Shown here: piece by piece, positions 29,135 to 42,171 of the stretch | Layout: every line of letters starts with the position of its first letter | How positions within the stretch are numbered: the first letter of the stretch is position 1 | Source: Cucumis sativus | Taxonomy: Eukaryota > Streptophyta > Magnoliopsida > Cucurbitales > Cucurbitaceae | Reading direction: 5' to 3' | NCBI RefSeq assembly: GCF_000004075.3 | Contig: NC_026658.2 | Location: forward strand, 4,774,001-4,838,000 | DNA length: 64,000 nucleotides | Translations under genes and position numbers: made by a program | Notes under the pieces: generated by a model | Told to the model about the DNA's origin: nothing | Database searches by the model: none | What the model saw: the letters and a program-made list of their open reading frames with translations, nothing else

Positions 29135-29169
<35 letters not shown>
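29135..29169. repeat. (TA)n microsatellite
   Basis: About 17 uninterrupted TA dinucleotides in intergenic DNA. Confidence 0.95.
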
Positions 29170-29172
<3 letters not shown>

Positions 29173-32100
29173 AAAAAACAGTTGAAACAATGTTTTTCAA
29201 TGGGTACTTAGATTTTGTTGTTGGAACTCCCAAATGCATTTCAATTTGTTTACATGATTATTGAAAAATTGACAAATAAGACAAGTATAACTTCTTGGGA
29301 TTGATGTTTTCTTGTTTAATACTGAACTAAAAAAAGTATATAATGTTTACATTTTTTTTTTATAAATAAGGTTATTTAGAATCTATATTCAAGTTTTTAC
29401 TTTCTAAAAATATAGAAGGTATTAGATTAAATTGCAAGTTTTGCTTGCAGAGCTTTTATTTGTCCACTAGATTATGGACAATTGAAAATGTACGAATTTA
29501 TTCAATTCGATTGGAACTATGGGTAAGTTTTATTGAAAACTCAGAAACCTGTTGAACCTTTTACCCCTGTATGGTTTCCATGATTTGGAAGGATGATTTG
29601 AAATCCAACGCAAAAAAAAAAAAAAAAATGTGGTGAATTTAAAATATTTCTATTATTCCCCATCGATTTAAAAAATAAAAAAGAAAATCAAATTTCTCTT
29701 ATTTTCTTTTAATAGGACAACAATAACATCAAAATATTTCTATAGCTAGGAACTTCCATTTGCTTTATAAATTATTGAAAATGGTAAAATTAATGAAATA
29801 AATTTCTAAATTTATTTGTTATATTTGAAAATGCTTATTTTGTTTATTAGTGCAGACAAGAATATCATGCTTTTTCTTCTCGTCCTTTCTTATTTATTGC
29901 ATCAATCTCTATTATTACCTAATCTATCACGAAAACATTTAGTTTCATAATGGACGTTCCTAAATGTGTAAATTATTGTTGTTCTGAAAAGTAGCAAACA
30001 AATAATTTTTATGTCAAATCAGGATGACCTTGCATAGCCTTGGCTTTAGAGAGAGAAAAAAAAAAAGGTTTTAAAAAAATGAATGAACCCCCTAATTGCA
30101 TAAAAACCTAGAGCCTTAAAGGTTATCACTAAAGTTATCAATAAACCAAAAGTCCAAAATCCGTTCCTTTAAGCAAAGTGGTAGCTATGTGTAAAGCTGA
30201 GGGATAAGAAAATCAAAAATAAAAAAGCAACATTTGACAATTAGGCAAATATGCTTGGAAAAGTTAAAACAACTCCAACTCACAATATTTTACTACTTTA
30301 CATGACAAGACATAAGTTAGTAAGAATCAGTGATTCAAATTTTCTTTTCACAAGATAAGCTTTTATACTACTCACTGTGCTTTCCTTTTCATTTTAATGA
30401 CTATAGGGCAGCAACATCTGTAATATGCATATCATTGTGAATTAAAAATATTAAAGCTATGTTATTCAGAGATATCAAACTATCAACTAAATGATAGTTT
30501 ATTGTTTTGGTATACTCAAAATGGAAAATCGAACCAAATCAAGTCAGTTGCTTCTGATATCACAAAACGATTTTTAAAAATTTTCTATCATTATTTTTTT
30601 AATTCTTCAAAGAAAGGAAATATGCTATGTGCTATATATATATATATATATTTTTCTAACTTTTCTTTCATTGATGAGTGCTATCCAATTGTACCTTCAA
30701 GTATTATGTCATCCGTTCTTCCTTTCATTTTTAGTCATTTCTTCCTTAACCTACTCAAGCTTTCCTCCTATTTTCCATCTTAATTATGTATAATTTTTTC
30801 TTTCAATCCCTCCCTTGACATAGGGCAAGAATATGTTTAGTATTAAGGTTAGTAGCTTCCGTAAGACGAAATATAGAACATCAAAAAGCGACATGCCCTC
30901 AATACTAAATCCTTGTGAACCATATGCTCTCCAAGATTATCACAAACATCTTATCTTGAATGTACACTCATCGAAGAAGGGATGAAATCAGAAGAAAAAA
31001 TCATCAATACATGACATAGAACAAAGAAGCTATTTTATATTCTGTAATTTTCAAAATTATATGACAAAATATAGATTGAAGAAAGAAGGAGCGATTTTAG
31101 ATCTGAGATCAATTTCAATGATCACTTGATAAAAATTTAAAAAGGTAAAGTTGCAATGAAGATATTTCTCTATATGCAAGCGAAGTTACTCGAACAATCT
31201 AAGCAGGTAACAACCCACATGAGAAAATTTTCTACTTCCACCACAACCTCAATTTGAAAACTCCAATCCAAGCCACAAATGCTTTTTTTGGCAAATTAAT
31301 TTTTTTCAGCTACTTGTAGAAAATCAAAATCTTTCATTCTTTCAATGCGAGACTCCACAACATACTGTGTCTCCATTCATCGTACACGATCGGCATTAAG
31401 AAAGATGAAGAATCCATAAAATATATTATCTAATAACATTGTGGCACATAGACTCTTCTATTTTTCTCTCTTTCACTTTATTGGCTAAAAAAGATTCGAA
31501 ACTGAAAGAAGGGAAAACAGAAAATCCATCCACCAAGTTTTTCGGTTTACTTTAACAAGACATCTGTATGGTTTTTAATGTGTTTCTCCAAACATAGTCT
31601 ATTGCACCTTCGATGTATAAGCGTCAAAGTTTAATTTTTAAAGAATAAGAATAAACTCACAAGAGAACCACAAAAACACATACATCTTTTAAACCGTTTA
31701 AGTTGTGGTCAATTGGAATACTTTAAGAGGACTTCCTCTATACAATGAGGTTAAGATTCTTGAAGAGATAACAACCAAGGGTGATATTAACTCTCTTGTC
31801 CATTAACGTCCATAGCATCTTGGTTGAATCTTTTTTCTCCTTAACTTTCGTGGTTTATTATGTTTTGTAGTTTTGTATGTATTTGTTGCTTGTTTATTCT
31901 TTCAAAAGAGAAAATCAAGGCATTGAACAATACTTCAAAGATTTGTAATTTAAGTAATTTTTTGGTTAGTTAAATTATAATCTCAGTCCTAGAGTTTATC
32001 GACAGTTTCGACTTAGTTAAACTTTCAAGAGTGAAGACCTTGACATATTTAGAACTTTTTAAAAAATTATTTGAGAATTGATCTATTGAGATTTTTTCTT

Positions 32101-32617
32101 CTTAAAGAAAAAATAATGATTCACCTTCACCACATGGTCTATCATACACAAAATCACTTGATTTATTATACGCTTTCAAAACTGGATTTCATTTTAAAGA
32201 CACACCTAGTTGTTTAGGGTTTAATTTTTCTTTTTTTTAGGGGAAAAATCCCTAAAAATCAAAAGACTACCAAACTGAGGAAGAGAGAAAAAGACTATAT
32301 GCTATTTTCTACTACGAATAGAAACAAAATCCTCACACTCATGTTTTCTTTTTCAGAACACAAAGAATCGGACTGTCTCTATTTCCATAGGATACTAGCG
32401 TGGAGTGATTCAACAAATGGAGACAAACTCCCCCCATTTTTAAGAAACAGCTTCCATTATTCTTAGTTATGCTGTTGAGACCATATAAAGAAATATGAGA
32501 ATTAACAGAGGAATAAAACTAACAGCAGCTCCATACATTTTTCTCTATTTCATATGTAATGTTCTTATCACATTCCACAAAATTTTACCAGGAAATTATT
32601 CATCTCTCTTTTTTCCA

Positions 32618-33430
32618 CTATGGTGTTTTAGCAGTAGCAGAGTATGAATTAGAAACAAATTCTATAGGTTCCAATTTTCTTACTGATAAAAGTTCTAGCA
32701 GTTCCGTTCCTATATGGATTGGAATCGGATTTTGACATAAAACTGGAGCTATAATCTTTCTACTGAACGAAGCAACCAAACGGAAACCAATTAACTTCAA
32801 TGACTATCAATTGGCTTTATGAAACACAAAATCATTAAACTCAACTGAGAATCAAGCTTATGCTCCTTTGTCTTCGACAGAGGAGAACAAGAATCAAGAT
32901 TCGGATACACAGAGGAGCAGATCGATTGAGCAGTTTTCAGATTGATTGATGTCGTACATGTAGATAAATCTAAACTAGCAAGGAAAATCTACAACAACGA
33001 TCATAAAAAAACACAACAATTAGATTAACTAGCTCTTTCTCGAAAGTTAGAGCAACTCCGTACCTGAGATCTGGAGGAAGGCAAGAACCGAAGCAATCTT
33101 CACCACGGTTTCCGATTCAGTTGATGCAAGGCGGGATCCAATTCGCCCACACATTTTTCCAACAACATAACACCGCACAGCGGCAAAGAAATTAAGCAAA
33201 AAAACAAAAGCAGAGAAGAACAAGAAAGGAAGATGAAGAAGGACCGGCCAACGAGAAACGTAAACCGTAGGCTGAGCGAAGCGGTTCCCGACCTGCACCA
33301 AGCGAATTAGAGACCGCCGGTGTTATAACCGAAAAGAAACAAGCGGTGAAATTTTCAGTAAAGCTTCCCGCGGCGGCGGCAAGCTACGGTAAGCTGCGAG
33401 AAATGACGTAGATTAAACCCTATGAAGTGC
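32618..33430 (-). ncRNA. Possible spliced minus-strand unit (lncRNA or short-peptide gene)
   Basis: A promoter-like arrangement at 33457-33496 points left. Exon 1 would run from about 33430 to 33064 and end at a strong donor, CAG|GTACGG. Two acceptors are plausible: TTCGTTCAG (exon from 32762) and GCTCCAG (exon from 32742). With the second, an ATG-started frame (start MCGRIGSR) crosses the junction as LAFLQIS|VLCQNP and ends at 32618, giving about 71 residues. With the first it stops within five codons. The longer exon-1 frame read from 33301 begins with TTG, not ATG. I recognise no protein family. A short upstream ATG frame overlaps the start, which argues for a non-coding or uORF-controlled transcript. 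The composition (richer in G+C than its surroundings) supports transcription, not coding. Confidence 0.35.
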
Positions 33431-33456
33431 AAGAAGAAAATAAGCCGGTTCAGGAG

Positions 33457-33498
33457 TATTTATAGCAACTAGAATGGAAGAAGATGAGAACACGTGGC
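33457..33498 (-). promoter_or_regulatory. Minus-strand TATA box with G-box/ABRE
   Basis: On the minus strand TATAAATA lies at 33464-33457. A palindromic G-box CACGTG lies at 33491-33496, reading ACGTGGC on the plus strand to 33498, the ABRE core bound by bZIP factors. The spacing suits a TATA promoter firing leftward at about 33430. An abscisic-acid or light-responsive transcript is possible but unproven. Confidence 0.45.
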
Positions 33499-36400
33499 AT
33501 GGTGACCAAGATAGGCTCATCGATCCAACGGGTGTTATAGGATGAAAATTAGGGGTCCACAGGCACTCAATGATCGTCTCTACACTATATCATGTGACAG
33601 CGGAGAGCTACAGTGACCTCATCTCTAAGCTTCTTCACCTCACAACTCCAAAATCTTATTGCAAATCTCTTTTTTAATTATGTTTTTTTCTATTATTAAA
33701 TATAACTTTATTGGTCTCTTCAATATTCAATTATTGGTAAGAGTTTACTTCAATTAATTTTAATTTCGAGTCATGTTAGGTTTAATTTTTTTTCTTCATT
33801 GAGTTGGTATGCATACAACTGTTTTAATGATTGATCTTACAAAAGAAAGTAGGTGGAACTACACACAAAAATTACTTTCCTAATTAGTTTGCAATCACTA
33901 CAATTTGACTAAGCATCAAAAGGTGTTTGGCAATCCACTAGAAATTTCAATCAAAACGGACTTGGGGAAGATAGTTGGTTTGAGGCCTGGCCCAAGTCAT
34001 TGTGCTCAACGCTTCACAAAGTGACTAATGTGTGTCTATGTCGCATGTCCCACCCAAACCCAAGAATATTGTGGTAGGACCAAAGTGGGTTAGGAAAGGT
34101 GCTTAATTAATAGAGGTCCACCTTAGTAAAACAACTAATCAAACATGCCTCTCGCTTGCTCCAACTCCAACAGATAAATGATTACCATGTGTAGCTTCAA
34201 AACTCTATCCAGAGGTTACCCTAGGTTATTTATTTATTTAATTAAGAGATTATTATAGCTTTACACAAAATAGTTAATTTTTATTCTTAAAATCCTAAAG
34301 TTTACACACACTCTAACTTAACCACCGAACGGGAAACAACAATCTACGCTTACTATTTTCTTCTTCTATCTAAAAGAATTTACAATTGTTGCTATTGGTG
34401 ACAAATCCAAAATGTAAATAGTGAGCCATTCAAAATAAGTTTAGAGAGATTGAAAGACAACCGCCAATAATATTGACACTATTTTAGTTTATATATATAA
34501 TAGAAAGTATAAAATTGAGAGGGGGCTCGAGGTCAAATTCTTTTAGCTCTCCAAATCTTGGTATCTTAATACTTTTTATTTCCTTTTCAAAGAATTGATT
34601 GAGAGAGCTTGATTAAAAACAAATTATTCTAATAAAATAAATTAATTTTCTTACCTCTAAGTTATATAAGATAAAAACGGAACTTTTGAAATGATAAGAG
34701 TTATAAGTAGACATTCTATATTTGTCACATATCACTATTTTACAAGTCACATCCACACATATACTTTTTATCTTATTATTTTACTAGAAAAGTTGGCAAG
34801 AATGACAAACAACATATAACTAAAATCTTCATTGATATTTTGTATAATCTACCATATATTATTTTTTTTCCACTAAATTTTGAGATGATTTCATCTTTTG
34901 AAATAATAACCAATATAATTATGCTCTTTTTTTCTTTTGAACCTATAAAGCATAGAATCAAAATTTTAATATGTTTTTTTCAAAACTTAGGTATGGTTAT
35001 TTAACCTTATGTTGTAAAAAGAGTTTCGTTGGAGTTCGTTTTATTAAAAAAATAAAAATGTCCCGTTCGAAACTCAACCTTTTGAATACTTAAATATGTT
35101 TGATATTTAAAAAAAAAATGTTTCTCTTTTTACTATTTTTTTTCCTTTTTATCTTTTTTTATAACTAAACCTTTATATTCTTACCTAAATTCCAAAAAAG
35201 AAAAAGAAAAAAAAAATTTAAAAACCATTTTCTCTTAAGTTTTCAAAACTCAACTTAGTTTCTGAAAATATTCTCTAAAGAGTTATATAACAAAACAAAA
35301 AAGAAATCAAAAGATTGGAAGTCTAATTTATAATTAAAATTTACAAAACTTAATTAATTATCTTAGGTCAAAGTTGTAGTTTTTTCTATACGTTCAAATG
35401 CTTTATTATTTTTTTTAAAGGAAAATATAAACCATCATGTTAACAAAATAATAATAATAAAAAAAAAAAAACTAAAAACCAAACAATTATCATAACCTAT
35501 GTGGTGATATTGGTTTGGTTATATTTAATGGTTTTTTGAAAGAGGCAGCCAAATTTATTTTTGAAGAAGTGATGAGAAAGGCACATGGGAGTTTGAAGCA
35601 ATAGTTGGGCCATGAAATTGACACAAAGCTTCCAACTGTTTCCACCTTTCATTCAAACCCTAAAACCTTTCTTCACAAAAGTGGAGACCCAACGTTTAAC
35701 CAAACTTCACCTTATCCAATCTTTTCTCCCCATTTTATATTTAACTCATTTTTTGAACTTATCTTTTATTTTACTTTAGAGCTATTTTTTATGCCTCCTA
35801 GAGAAAAAAAAAGTTCATCATCATCATCATATGTAATACTAAAATATATGAAATTTCCAATTTTTCAAAACACAGTTACCTAACACCACTTAGATTAAGT
35901 TTAAGTACTAAACTTTATATATAAGAACCTTATCAAGTGTGGAACAAAAGGAAAAAGAACCTCATCAAGTGGCTAACATATTTCATTTTATCCCTCTTTA
36001 GATTATTACTATTATTATTTGGTTCTCTAAAACTGTTTTAGTTTTTTCACATTTTTTTAAATATTTTAAAGAGAAGGTTTAAATTTTTAGTTGAATTTCA
36101 AGAAACAAGAATCGTTACCTTTGGTAATTGTTTTTTTGGTTCTTTATTTTTGAAAATAAACATATTCTCTCAATTACATTTTTATGTTTTTTTTTTATTT
36201 TTTATCTTTCTTAAATATAAGTTTTGAAATTCTAGAAACAAATTTAAAAAACAAACAAGATTAAACCATAATTTTAGTTTTCGAAATTGAATTCATTTTT
36301 TAAAATATTGGTAAAAAAAATAGATATACAATAAGAAAAAAAAATTATGCTATATCATTCTTTTAAAAAAAATCAAAACTAAAAAGTAGATATCAAACTA

Positions 36401-38673
36401 AAGAAACTAAGATAGGGAAAGTAGTACACTTTGTAAGCTTGATTTTAAAAAAAATTGATACTCTATACGTAATTTTTTGTTTGTTCTTAGACTTTAAAAG
36501 TTATCTCTAAGAAAAACTAAAGTTTTGAAAACTAAACAAAATTTATCTTAAAATTTTTATTATCTTTTATTATTTTAACTCGACTAAAAATTAAAACACA
36601 TTTATTTGTAGAAGGATGAAAATCAATATAAAATTTTAAGAAAAACAATCTATCATGAAATTAACAATTACTAAATAAAAAAATCATACAAAAATTGACA
36701 CATAGATATACGTGGTTAAAACAAATGTTTTCAAAATACAAACAACATCACTAGATTAGAGAGTATATTATATTGTTCCTCTTAAAACTCTAGAGTCAAA
36801 ATCGTAAATAATGATATATAAATAAATATATATGTTGAATACAAAAACTCAAGAGCTTTCGACAACAAGAACGCAACTTCAAATCATTTCAATCTAATAA
36901 TAGTTTTCACATTTATACAAGAAAATAAGCCTCCTTTGATTAGAATTAAAGTGAAAAAGTTTTGGTCCTCATCCCATGCTCAAAACTTTGTTTAATTCCA
37001 ATTTGGAATTTGTAAATTGAAACCAAAATCATTTTCGCTTTTACTTTTGTGCTTCAATTCATCTTCGCCTAATTTAGTGACAAGTCACAAATATTATATC
37101 GACATGTATTAAAATCACTTTTATCGGGTTCAAAATTATTCTAAAATATAGTTTTGAAATCCATTTAGACTAAGGAAAAAAAGCTTTAAAAAAGAGTGAT
37201 TTTTATTTAACACTTTCAATAAAACACCTCTTAAAATAAAATTTAAATATGTTTTAAAAGTTGTTTTTGAGTGGTTTGAAATTCTTAAAAATCAATTTTC
37301 AAAATTAAACATTGAAAGTATTATACCAAACACACCTTTAATAATTAAAATTAATTTTGGTTGAAACGTGTTAAAATAATGCCAATAATTCAATTAAATT
37401 TTAAATAGGCATGATTTCTATTGTTTAAAAAAGTTTAAATACTAATTTAGTTCTATATTTTCAAAGTATGGTGTCATAGTACAAAATTTCAACTATAGAT
37501 TTTAGATTATGTATATAGTGAGCTTTTAGATATCTTGTTATATGCTAATTGAACTGTATTTGTTTTTAACAATTGAGATATTACCCAACCAATCAGACTT
37601 AAATCAAATATTCTTATTTTATTTTATTTTGAATATTGAAAAGTACAAAAGAGAAGAAGAAAAAAAAAAGTCCACTTATTATTGAATGGTGGGGTTGAAA
37701 TTGAATAAAAAGATAATGAGGTATGTTGACGTTTATTATTTTTGATGAGTTGGCTATGTTTTGTGTAATAATTAGTCCTTTTACTTGATTAAGATAGAAC
37801 CTCAAATGACCCTACTCAATTTAAATAACCTTACCCAACCTTTACTCTATTTTTTAATTCTAATCAGACCTCTAATTACCTCTTCATGGGTCCTCATCTT
37901 AATTACATATGAATGTTTGAAAATTTAAAAAAGAAAAAAAACCATTTTATCATCAATTTTTGTTTTCTATTTAACCACTCGAAATCTTGATATTACAACT
38001 ATGAAACATATTAAAGTGGAGATTTGAATTGAACTATAAATGGGTGAGTTTGACAAAGAATATTTTCTATATATTATTTATACTATATGTAAGATATAAT
38101 CGAACTTTACCTTGAATTTTAAGTAAGTTGAAGTTGAGGTTAATATGTTTAGTGTTGAAAACAAACCATAGAGTTAAGTCAATTCTTATCTATTTCAACC
38201 AATTAGATTTTAGACTTTGACCACTTCCTTTTAAATTTTGCATAAATCCATCATGACCAATTTTAACTTCAAACATTTAGTTATACTTAAAGAAATGCAC
38301 ATTAATTGCTATTGATTCATACTCACTTCCATGACTAAACTAACTAAATTAAAACATAAATGTCTCGATGTTACTACTTTTTTAAAAATATCTAAATATT
38401 TTTCATTTATAGTAAGGTAATATGCAAACATTCAACATCTTAATTAAAGATACGAGCAAAAGAATAGAAATCTGTAATGAGAATTGAAAGAACAATATGT
38501 AATGAGAATGAAAAGAAGTTGTTATATCTCATGGAAGAGTTGTGTAATACAGAAAGGGAAAAAAATTGTGATGAAATAATTTAAGGATTTCAAATTTTAT
38601 TTTCACTAATCGAAATTGGTTTAAGAAGAAGAAGAAGAAGAAAAAAAAATGGTTCTAAAGAACAGAGAAGAAA
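33499..38673. other. Intergenic AT-rich region
   Basis: No supported gene. Long A/T runs, TA-rich stretches and short frames only. The frame at 35605-35883 has low-complexity content and no motif. A GAA microsatellite (about 38624-38641) marks the 3' flank of the LEA_2 gene. Confidence 0.6.
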
Positions 38674-39276
38674 TCATTTAACTCTGGAACTGCATGGAGA
38701 ACTCAAATAAGTTCCATTAGAAGGATGAAATTTAAGCCCACAATGAAGATGACATTCATACTTCACAGATCCAAGCAATCCAACTCGCCATTGAACTCTC
38801 GTATTCCCTATCAAATCAAATCGACTCAGATCTGCCTTCAAATCAGAATCAACGCTCTCCATTTGCTCTGGATTCAGAGGAATTGAATTCGAAACAACAG
38901 CGTAAGGGAATTTCATTGAACTGTTCTTCCTCACTTCGAATGGATCCGCCACAAGTTGTGCGATCTTGATCCCTAAGAAATGGAGGAAGAAACTCGAATC
39001 CGAGAAACTGGCATGAGCTTTCGCGTTATCATTCTTCGCTTCAATGATGATCGTTAACTGAACTTCGAGGCGGCCGGCGATGTCAATTTGGAAGTTGTCG
39101 AGATGAGCGTCGAGAATGGAGATGGTGGGAATCCTAGGGTGGATGACTAGGTAACCGATGAAGACGACGATGCCTCCGATGATGACGGCAATTGAAACAA
39201 CGGTGCAGAGTAAGGCAGCGAGCCAAACGAGGGGATGAGTGTGGCGCTTTGCGTCGGAGATTAGTTTGGGTGGCAT
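38674..39276 (-). CDS. LEA_2 / NDR1-HIN1-like (NHL) membrane protein
   Basis: A single-exon gene of 200 residues, starting at the first in-frame ATG (39276-39274, MPPKLISD). The open frame extends six codons further up to a GTG and beyond, but no ATG exists there before a stop, so the ATG is preferred. Layout: a short basic cytosolic N terminus (KLISDAKRH), one hydrophobic transmembrane helix at about 16-45, an HPRIPTISI motif typical of NHL proteins, then a LEA_2 beta-sandwich (DAHLDNFQI, SDSSFFLHFLGIKI). Family members anchor in the plasma membrane or endomembranes, and some act in pathogen defence, as NDR1 and NHL10 do. Whether this one does is unknown. The C-terminal tail (NGTYLSSPCSSRVK) includes an N-glycosylation sequon. 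The frame is intact. Its 5' flank to 39420 has no clear TATA box. Confidence 0.88.
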   Translation of the reverse strand: MPPKLISDAKRHTHPLVWLAALLCTVVSIAVIIGGIVVFIGYLVIHPRIPTISILDAHLDNFQIDIAGRLEVQLTIIIEAKNDNAKAHASFSDSSFFLHFLGIKIAQLVADPFEVRKNSSMKFPYAVVSNSIPLNPEQMESVDSDLKADLSRFDLIGNTRVQWRVGLLGSVKYECHLHCGLKFHPSNGTYLSSPCSSRVK

Positions 39277-42171
39277 TGGGCGGGGGCGGTCCACATCCGG
39301 CGGTGGAGATTGAAATATTGTTTTGAAAATTGAGAGTTAATTTGAGTGGGCTTTTGAATTGAGATTTTTGGTTTGAAGAATTACAAACTTGAATTTGAAA
39401 GAGATGGTTTTGGTATCTCTACCTTTCCTGCTTCTAAAGCATTAGAGTTATGAACTCAAAAAAAAAAAAAGAAAAAAAGTTGAATTTGAAAATTGAAAAT
39501 TAAAAAAATGAAGAATGCTGTTGGGATACCAGAATTTAGAGAGATGGTATAATTGAACTAAGAATCTTTCTTATTGGAAAGTAAAATACCAAACTTGCAC
39601 TCATAATTCCTTCCCAATTGTTGGAAGCTTTGGAGGAACTATTGAAGCCTTAGGAAGCTATTCTATTATTGCACCCCTTCTGTTTTTCTTTTTTAAAGTT
39701 ACATTAGACTAAATAAATATCATTTTTAAAGGTTAGAGGAATACTTGCTACTTCATGTTAGGGGTGTAAATTGGTTGCTTCGGCTTGGTTTTCAGGGCAG
39801 TTTTTCATAGGGCTTTCGAACCAATAACACTGTGTTTGCTTCTAAGTTAAGAAAGAAGACAAGAAGCATCTCCTTAGGTTTTTGGTTCTAGCTAAGGTTT
39901 CTTATCTCATTCCAATGTTTAGCTTACTATTCATTGAGATTCTTCTTTCTCCACATGAAAATTGAAGGTAAAGAGTGACATATAAGAGAGAATGGATATG
40001 TATTCTGACTCGTCAGTCTTCTTTCTCATTCTACTATTATCATAGTTTGTGAAATAAGGAATCTTTGTTTTCAAATATAGTTATTATACTTGCTTCACAC
40101 CTCACCCCATTCTAAGAGGAACAAATCGAATTGTTGCTACTCAACCTTCTTTAGAGAAGGAGTCATTCGAGGAATATGTTCCTCTATCATTTTCTTAGTT
40201 ATGGTATTGAAAAGGAATTGAGCTTCTAACAATGCCGATATGAAATGAGATGATTACTAGTTGGTACTTCTTTCTCTTTTGATTTGGCCTTTAACCCGTT
40301 TTGTTGGGGTTCTAAAGAACAACTATGATTGGTTTAGTAAATGTTCAAACCAACTTCAACCAAATCGTTTGTCAAATAATTTTGGTGAGTTTAATTCCCC
40401 AAAAAAAGTTTGAAAAAGCCCATTTGAATTTCTTTCAAACTGATGTCAACTGAGTCCCTTCTTGTTTTCAATCGACTACCTTCTGTTCGGTTCAGTCGAC
40501 TCGGTTTTTCAATTATTATGTTTTGAGGTAGCTACAAGTTTCTTTATCTAGTTACCTACTTTCAATAAATATTTTTAAAAGCCAAACTAAAATTAAGAAA
40601 CTAAAATGGACAAAATAGTTTTCATGACTTGTTTATTTTATTTTTTTTTTAAATTTAACTCAGAATTATACTGAAGTGTTTGTTTAAAAATGTGAAAATC
40701 ACATTATGATATTCAGATAAAAATAAGTATAAATGTCAAAACTATTAAAACTAAAGGCAAACCAGTTATTGAATTGCATCCCAGTTTTTAAGAATTAGTT
40801 TTGAAATTTTAGAACACTATTAGAAAGTATATGACAAAATAAAAATCCTATAAGACTAAAATTAATGTCTCTATAAACTCAATTTTCAAAGACCAAATGA
40901 TTGTGTAGTGAAGTTATAAAAACTTTTAGACCAAATACTTACGTGAGTATCCTTCTAATGATTCTTAGATACAATAAATAATAAAAGCATGCTACATATA
41001 TCTATGTATTGATCAATGATGATAATGAATTTTATATTTGAATTATGGCAGTGATTCTCAATGGTTATTTGTTTTGAATTTGAGTATAGAAGGGAAAATG
41101 AGGCAGCAAAAGGAATTGTTCATTCTTCCTCTTCTTTACTCAACAACAATAGGTATGTATGGAGGTCTAGTGTCTTGCAAATTTGAGTGTTAGAGAAAAA
41201 GGTACAAATTAGACTTTCAAATCACGTCGGTGATGATACAAATACAATTAAGAAATGATGAAAGTAAGATTCTCTTTTTCTTTTTTTTTTTCATTGTTAA
41301 GCCATACATAATATAAAATATGATAATTTTCAACCATGTCTCTAAACGTAGAGATATCTTGATGCCAAATTTTGGATTGAAAATTGACTCTAATATCAAA
41401 GTTAGAGATGGAGAACTCTCGAATAGAATGATTGTTCATTTTTTATTTGACTCCAATTTCTTTCTAACTTTTAAATTTATTTAAAACAAATACTTCTCGA
41501 GGTATAAAAAACTACCTATATAAAATGTTCGAGATTGTTCATTTTTTATTTGTCTCCAATTTCTTTCTACCTTTGAAATTTATTTAAAACAAATACTTGT
41601 CCAGGTATAAAAAACTACCTTTATAAAATGATTTTTAATGATAGAGATTGACATAGAATAAATAGAAACAAAAATATGTGTAATAATTTTTACACGTTAG
41701 TCATCAGGTGAGCTTTCTTCTTTGATTTTAATGCAAAAAAGATTTTATTTTTCTTAGCAAATTTTTAATTGAAAGCTATTTTGGAACTAAATTCAAAAAA
41801 CAAAAAGAATATTCGAAAAAACTTTCAAAATCTTGAGTATAATACTATAATTGATACTCTACCCTAAAGATATTTAGTATAGTTTACAATTTTTAATCTC
41901 CTTTAACTTCAACTAAATGGGGTTAAATTGAAATGAGTAAAAATGTGAAAATCATATGAAATTCCCGAAAAAATTAATAATAATAAGATGATTTTTATAA
42001 GAAAAAATAACATGAAATTCAGTGACAAATAATGTACTTTTAAGTAGAATTCAACACTTCTACATATTGTACAATGTATTTGTAAACTAGTAATTTCATT
42101 TCATTCATGAAGACAAAATAAGATAAATTACATACTTGAAAGTATAGAAAACTAGCAAATCTTTAGTAGCC
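39277..42171. other. Intergenic region
   Basis: No supported gene. It holds the 5' flank of the LEA_2 gene, AT-rich spacer, the 103-bp-period tandem duplication at 41431-41630, and the 3' flank of the Ulp1-type transposon gene. Confidence 0.55.
41431..41630. repeat. Tandem duplication, two 97-bp copies at 103-bp period
   Basis: Copy 1 (41431-41527) and copy 2 (41534-41630) both start ATTGTTCATTTTTTATTTG and end TATAAAATG, with the same length and only a few substitutions. They lie about 0.5 kb beyond the stop codon of the transposon gene and could belong to its subterminal region. Confidence 0.85.

Larger units (their letters stand above)
27460..32560. other. Intergenic region after the BAM gene
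   Basis: The first few hundred bases are probably BAM 3'UTR. The rest has no supported gene. Contents: a 34-bp direct repeat at 28055-28088 and 28230-28263; a less AT-biased stretch at 28600-28970 that may be a decayed gene or transposon fragment; an (AT)n tract at 29135-29169; and a shorter one near 30635-30652. Remaining open frames are short and motif-free. Confidence 0.55.

Noticed and set aside
33047..33301. 84-residue membrane-like protein on the minus strand
   Set aside because: It begins with TTG, has no upstream ATG in frame, and its end reads through a strong splice donor at 33064-33062.
39277..39294. Longer LEA_2 protein starting at 39294
   Set aside because: The codon there is GTG, and no in-frame ATG exists between it and the upstream stop, so the start was moved to the ATG at 39276.
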